From positions 1 to 43,819 of the forward strand of contig JAUNJE010000022.1 in the NCBI GenBank assembly GCA_030533415.1: 43,819 nucleotides of DNA, written 5' to 3'. This stretch comes from Eubacteriales bacterium. Its GTDB lineage: Bacteria > Bacillota > Clostridia > Oscillospirales > Oscillospiraceae. Both the position numbers and the translations under genes were made by a program. Below, in pieces: positions 41,743 through 43,819 of the stretch; within the stretch, counting starts at the first letter, position 1; each line of letters starts with the position of its first letter. The notes beneath the pieces were generated by a model. The model worked only from the letters and a program-made list of their open reading frames with translations. It made no database searches and was not told where the DNA came from.

Positions 41743-41784
41743 TTCCCCTATCCGGCCATAGCCGACCTTTACCGGATGAACATT

Positions 41785-41828
41785 GCCTGACGGCGTTTGC
41801 ACTTCACATGGTGCAAACGCCGTCAGGC
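41785..41828 (+). terminator. 18-bp perfect hairpin after the deacetylase gene
   Basis: GCCTGACGGCGTTTGCAC, loop TTCACATG, then its exact complement. The right arm merges into the GCCGTCAGGCGG leader of the hairpin repeat that follows. Confidence 0.8.
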
Positions 41829-41905
41829 GGTGCCTTCTTTATAAAAATGAAACATTTTTATAAAGAAACAGTATGAAATCTTTTAAATGAATATCAGTAT
41901 AAAAG
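41819..41905. repeat. Dispersed hairpin repeat, copy 3
   Basis: GCCGTCAGGCGGTGCC followed by a 14-bp perfect stem TTCTTTATAAAAAT with loop GAAAC (41835-41867), then GAATATCAGTATAAAAG, the inverted form of the start of copy 2 (32891). Confidence 0.8.
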
Positions 41906-41931
41906 AAAAACCAGGCATTCCTGCCTGGTTC
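41901..41931 (-). terminator. Terminator of the 26-residue ORF
   Basis: On the minus strand AACCAGGCA, loop GGAA, TGCCTGGTT then TTTCTTTT: a textbook intrinsic terminator 4 nt after the ORF's stop. Confidence 0.85.
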
Positions 41932-41934
41932 CGG

Positions 41935-42015
41935 TCAGCGCTCGCTGGGGCCGCCGGCGTCCTCATCAAAGATCAGGTCATCCAGATCCGCCAGGGGGGT
42001 ATTGCTTTCCCGCAT
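41935..42015 (-). CDS. 26-residue acidic small protein
   Basis: ATG at 42015 is preceded by AAAGGAGA at ideal spacing and the frame ends four bases before an intrinsic terminator, so a short dedicated transcription unit is well supported. The product begins MRESNTPLADLDDLIFDED and is strongly acidic with no hydrophobic helix. TATACT lies upstream on the minus strand (about 42046-42051). I do not know its function; an acidic peptide of this size might bind a basic protein or be a DUF-type microprotein of this lineage. Confidence 0.65.
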   Translation of the reverse strand: MRESNTPLADLDDLIFDEDAGGPSER

Positions 42016-42087
42016 GTATATTTCTCCTTTCAAAGTAGACTACCGGACAGTATATGTAAGAAGCTGTAAAAAATGTGCCGGATTTTC

Positions 42088-42116
42088 TTGACAGCCATGA
42101 AAAAATTGGGTAGAAT
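42088..42116 (+). promoter_or_regulatory. Strong promoter of the tRNA-Arg locus
   Basis: TTGACA (42088-42093), 17 nt, TAGAAT (42111-42116). It points toward the tRNA remnants and the intact tRNA-Arg 475 nt downstream. Confidence 0.75.
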
Positions 42117-42183
42117 ATAGCCGTATGTACGCTGGCGGCCCACCAGGACAGGCAGGGCCGGAGAAATAAGCGTGATGTGCCTT

Positions 42184-42220
42184 GGCAGTGTAGAGGATGA
42201 CGCAACCGCCTCCCAAGGGG
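42184..42220 (+). pseudogene. Most decayed tRNA-Arg-like 5' remnant
   Basis: AACCGCCTCCCAAGG resembles the anticodon arm of the copies below (ACCGCCTCCTAAG), preceded by TAGAGGATGACGC in place of the D arm. Resemblance is partial and this is the least secure of the three. Confidence 0.4.
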
Positions 42221-42270
42221 CAGTTCGTTCGTTTCCTTTTCTGAGTAAAAATGGAATATTTTTTCGAAAT

Positions 42271-42312
42271 GCCCCCGTACCTCACCAGGATAGAGGGTCC
42301 GCCTCCTAAGAG
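42271..42312 (+). pseudogene. tRNA-Arg(CCT) 5'-half remnant
   Basis: CGTACCTCACC-AGGATAGAG-GGTCCGC-CTCCTAAG aligns with the D arm and anticodon loop of the 42365 copy, with scattered substitutions, and stops matching just past the anticodon loop. Confidence 0.65.
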
Positions 42313-42364
42313 AACGAGGATTGGACACTTTTGGGGGATGACCCCTACTTAAAATTTCATATAC

Positions 42365-42406
42365 GTCTGCGTAGCTCAGTTGGATAGAGCGACCGCCTCC
42401 TAAGCG
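42365..42406 (+). pseudogene. tRNA-Arg(CCT) 5'-half remnant, well preserved
   Basis: Acceptor strand GTCTGCG, TA, D arm GCTCAGTTGGATAGAGC, then ACCGC-CTCCTAA-GCG. The 3' anticodon strand breaks after GCG and no T arm or acceptor 3' strand follows, so only the 5' half is present. Confidence 0.8.
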
Positions 42407-42470
42407 TGAGACATACCTTACGCCCTGCATTTTCCGGCCGAAAAAGTATGGAGTTAATTCGAGCCAGTTT

Positions 42471-42522
42471 TCTAACATCGGCATCAGGTATCATTTCCCG
42501 GTAAGATGCGGGCGATGTTAGA
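42471..42522. repeat. Separated inverted repeat in the tRNA scar
   Basis: TCTAACATCG (42471-42480) and CGATGTTAGA (42513-42522), 32 nt apart. The TCTAAC box recurs at 42711, 42770 and 42805 on the integrase side of the intact tRNA. Confidence 0.6.
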
Positions 42523-42590
42523 TAAAATCGTTGATCTCTGGCTTTCATCAAAACACCGGAAACCATTGAAAATACAGCATAATTTCATAT

Positions 42591-42667
42591 GCGCCAGTAG
42601 CTCAGCTGGATAGAGCACCGCCCTCCTAAGGCGGGTGTCGGGGGTTCGAATCCCTTCTGGCGTGCCA
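42591..42667 (+). tRNA. tRNA-Arg(CCT)
   Basis: 77 nt cloverleaf: acceptor GCGCCAG/CTGGCGT (one G-T), D arm GCTCAGCTGGATAGAGC, anticodon arm CCGCC-CTCCTAA-GGCGG (anticodon CCT), T arm GGGGG-TTCGAAT-CCCTT, discriminator G and encoded CCA. It decodes AGG. Its 3' side borders an integrase gene. Confidence 0.96.
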
Positions 42668-42670
42668 GCC

Positions 42671-42709
42671 AAGTCCGGAAGCCTTTTGCGGTTTTCCGGG
42701 CTTGTTTTT
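42671..42709 (+). terminator. tRNA-Arg terminator
   Basis: AAGTCCGGAAGCC pairs imperfectly with GGTTTTCCGGGCTT, followed by GTTTTT, starting 3 nt after the tRNA. Confidence 0.75.
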
Positions 42710-42731
42710 ATCTAACAGAATTAGATAAAAA
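42705..42731. repeat. 27-bp palindrome, probable recombinase/Xis site
   Basis: TTTTTATCTAA, CAGAA, TTAGATAAAAA: 11-bp perfect arms next to the tRNA terminator and 240 nt from the integrase end. The rest of 42732-42924 is AT-rich with further TCTAAC boxes and no gene. Confidence 0.6.
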
Positions 42732-42924
42732 CGATGTTTCTTCTAATTTTCTGTGCTCTTTTTCTAACGACGTTTTGTCCGTTCGTGTTTCATTTTTGTC
42801 TAACGTAAGGTGTATGGTATCACTTTCATCCATGAAAAATATAGATAAACCGTAAATTTTCAGGTGGAGTCAAAGCAAACCATTGTGTCAGACTACACGC
42901 AAGATATAGATACGCACATAATTA

Positions 42925-42963
42925 ACGCAGCTCCCCAGAGAATGAACCTCTGAGGAGCTGCGT
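42925..42963 (-). terminator. Probable integrase terminator
   Basis: ACGCAGCTCC pairs with GGAGCTGCGT, with an inner CAGAG/CTCTG stem, 11 nt after the integrase stop. T tract is weak. Confidence 0.6.
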
Positions 42964-42973
42964 CTCTTTCCTC

Positions 42974-43819
42974 TTACATGTTTTTAGCTAACGCTTCAAG
43001 CAAAGCTGTAATTTCAGGGCTTGCCAGCATTTTTTCAAGGGTTTCCGGCGAAATGCCTTCCGGTAGCGAAAACGATGGGGTCGGCTGTTTGGTATCTTTC
43101 TTATCATAAAACGCTTCCTGAAATAGCTGAGCATTGTTCTTCCGGTCATCGTCCAAAATATGAGAATAGATATCCGTAACCATCTTAACCTGCGAGTGCC
43201 CGGAATCGCCTTGAACAGCTTTGATGTCACCGCCGTTCAGTTTCAGCTTATAGGTAATACTTGCATGGCGGAAGCTATGAAAGACTACCGGCGGGAGATC
43301 GTTTTCTTTTATCAGGCGTCGCAGCGCGGCGTTAATTGTAGATGCCTCTGTTGGAAGTCCAAGTGCTCCGGCAAATACAAGGTTAAAGTCCTGATATTCG
43401 CTGCCAAGCAGTTCGATCTTCTCATCCTGTGTTTGTTTCCACTCGTCCAACATATGTGCAACAGCTTTAGGAAGGAATACCTTGCGGACGCTGCTCTCCG
43501 TCTTTGGCGATTTTAGCACTAGCACAGTGGAAGTTACAGAAGTCGTTGCCGGAAACTCCAGCATGACATCCTTTCCATCCAGCGCTGACAGTGTTTTTCG
43601 GCTGACTCGCTGAAGCTCTTTATTGACATATACCGACGCCGTGCCATTTTCAATGCTGTCCTCCGAGATATCTACACAATCCCATGTCAGGCCGAGCATT
43701 TCTCCGATACGGAGCGAGCAGCAGAAAGAAACATTCAATGCCAGGGCCAATCTCGGATCATCGCAGAGATGGAGTGCTTGAAACAGCGTTTCGGCTGTCC
43801 ATATATCACGCTTTGCATA
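42974..43819 (-). CDS. int: Tyrosine recombinase/integrase, catalytic domain (cut by window edge)
   Basis: 281 residues are visible; the N-terminal arm- and core-binding part lies beyond the window. Catalytic residues: R in SLRIGEMLGLTW, H-x-x-R in FHSFRHASITYKL, H in GDSGHSQVKMVTDIYSHIL with the nucleophile Y in that last stretch. It cuts and rejoins attachment sites of an integrative element. It ends 307 nt from the intact tRNA-Arg, the usual place for an integrase at an element's end. The tail ends LLEALAKNM. Moderately AT-rich compared with the backbone. Confidence 0.92.
   Translation of the reverse strand, partial: YAKRDIWTAETLFQALHLCDDPRLALALNVSFCCSLRIGEMLGLTWDCVDISEDSIENGTASVYVNKELQRVSRKTLSALDGKDVMLEFPATTSVTSTVLVLKSPKTESSVRKVFLPKAVAHMLDEWKQTQDEKIELLGSEYQDFNLVFAGALGLPTEASTINAALRRLIKENDLPPVVFHSFRHASITYKLKLNGGDIKAVQGDSGHSQVKMVTDIYSHILDDDRKNNAQLFQEAFYDKKDTKQPTPSFSLPEGISPETLEKMLASPEITALLEALAKNM

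Noticed and set aside
41887-42069. 60-codon plus-strand frame
   Set aside because: It is antisense to the 26-residue ORF and its terminator and has no ribosome site.
2753-42667. The whole window as one integrative element between the two tRNA sites
   Set aside because: The two boundaries are different tRNAs (Ala and Arg), and the middle holds ordinary chromosomal genes such as cdsA, ftsH and trxB; two separate elements facing outward fit better.
42484-42672. Short minus-strand frame containing GIRTPDTRLRRAVLYPAE
   Set aside because: This is the well-known false peptide from the antisense of a tRNA gene. It was useful only for spotting the related tRNA remnants.

Overview
The window looks like part of the chromosome of a strictly anaerobic, gut-type Gram-positive bacterium of the class Clostridia (Oscillospiraceae-like). 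This is inferred from the 1,400-residue 2-hydroxyacyl-CoA dehydratase activase-type protein, the flavodiiron protein and rubredoxin, the strong GGAGG ribosome sites, the mostly GC-rich codons and the many palindromic intergenic repeats. No marker gene fixes the species.

Layout. (1) 1-2812: end of an integrated element. It carries the start of a RepA-type replication initiator, AT-rich DNA, and a 638-residue protein with a probable PIN-like nuclease domain and C-terminal membrane helices. It stops at the 3' half of a tRNA-Ala gene, an att-like scar. (2) 2.9-5.2 kb: MATE exporter operon divergent from a MarR regulator, with both -35 boxes in one 18-bp palindrome. (3) 5.7-8.6 kb: YyaL/DUF255 protein and a tocopherol-cyclase-like protein. 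(4) 8.9-13.8 kb: redox and oxygen-defence block (four-domain flavodiiron protein, Crp/Fnr regulator, rubredoxin, thioredoxin, thioredoxin reductase, RNHCP protein). (5) 13.8-21 kb: a phosphorylase, then a two-component/ABC-2 exporter operon whose 3' end is a recombinational mosaic with a chimeric histidine kinase and a beheaded ATPase gene. (6) 21.6-31.4 kb: second two-component system, CmpB-like membrane protein and FtsH (sharing a 40-bp promoter block), PAP2 phosphatase and the giant activase. (7) 31.5-41.7 kb: condensation-like acyltransferase, patatin plus an unrecognised partner, TetR regulator, CdsA, DUF2461, two ribokinase-type kinases and a membrane-anchored polysaccharide deacetylase. 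(8) 41.9-43.8 kb: a 26-codon acidic ORF, a row of 5'-half tRNA-Arg remnants, an intact tRNA-Arg(CCT) and the catalytic part of a tyrosine integrase leading into another element to the right.

The 2.8-42.6 kb stretch is therefore chromosomal backbone bounded by two tRNA-associated integration sites. It is dotted with non-coding repeats: two copies of a 261/285-bp MITE-like element, a related repeat cluster at 21.1-21.6 kb, a REP-like inverted repeat at 5.5 kb, and a dispersed hairpin family. The strongest leads are the serial tRNA-Arg 5'-half scars, the mosaic sensor-kinase operon, the PIN/membrane protein at the element edge, and several shared operator motifs linking regulators to likely targets.
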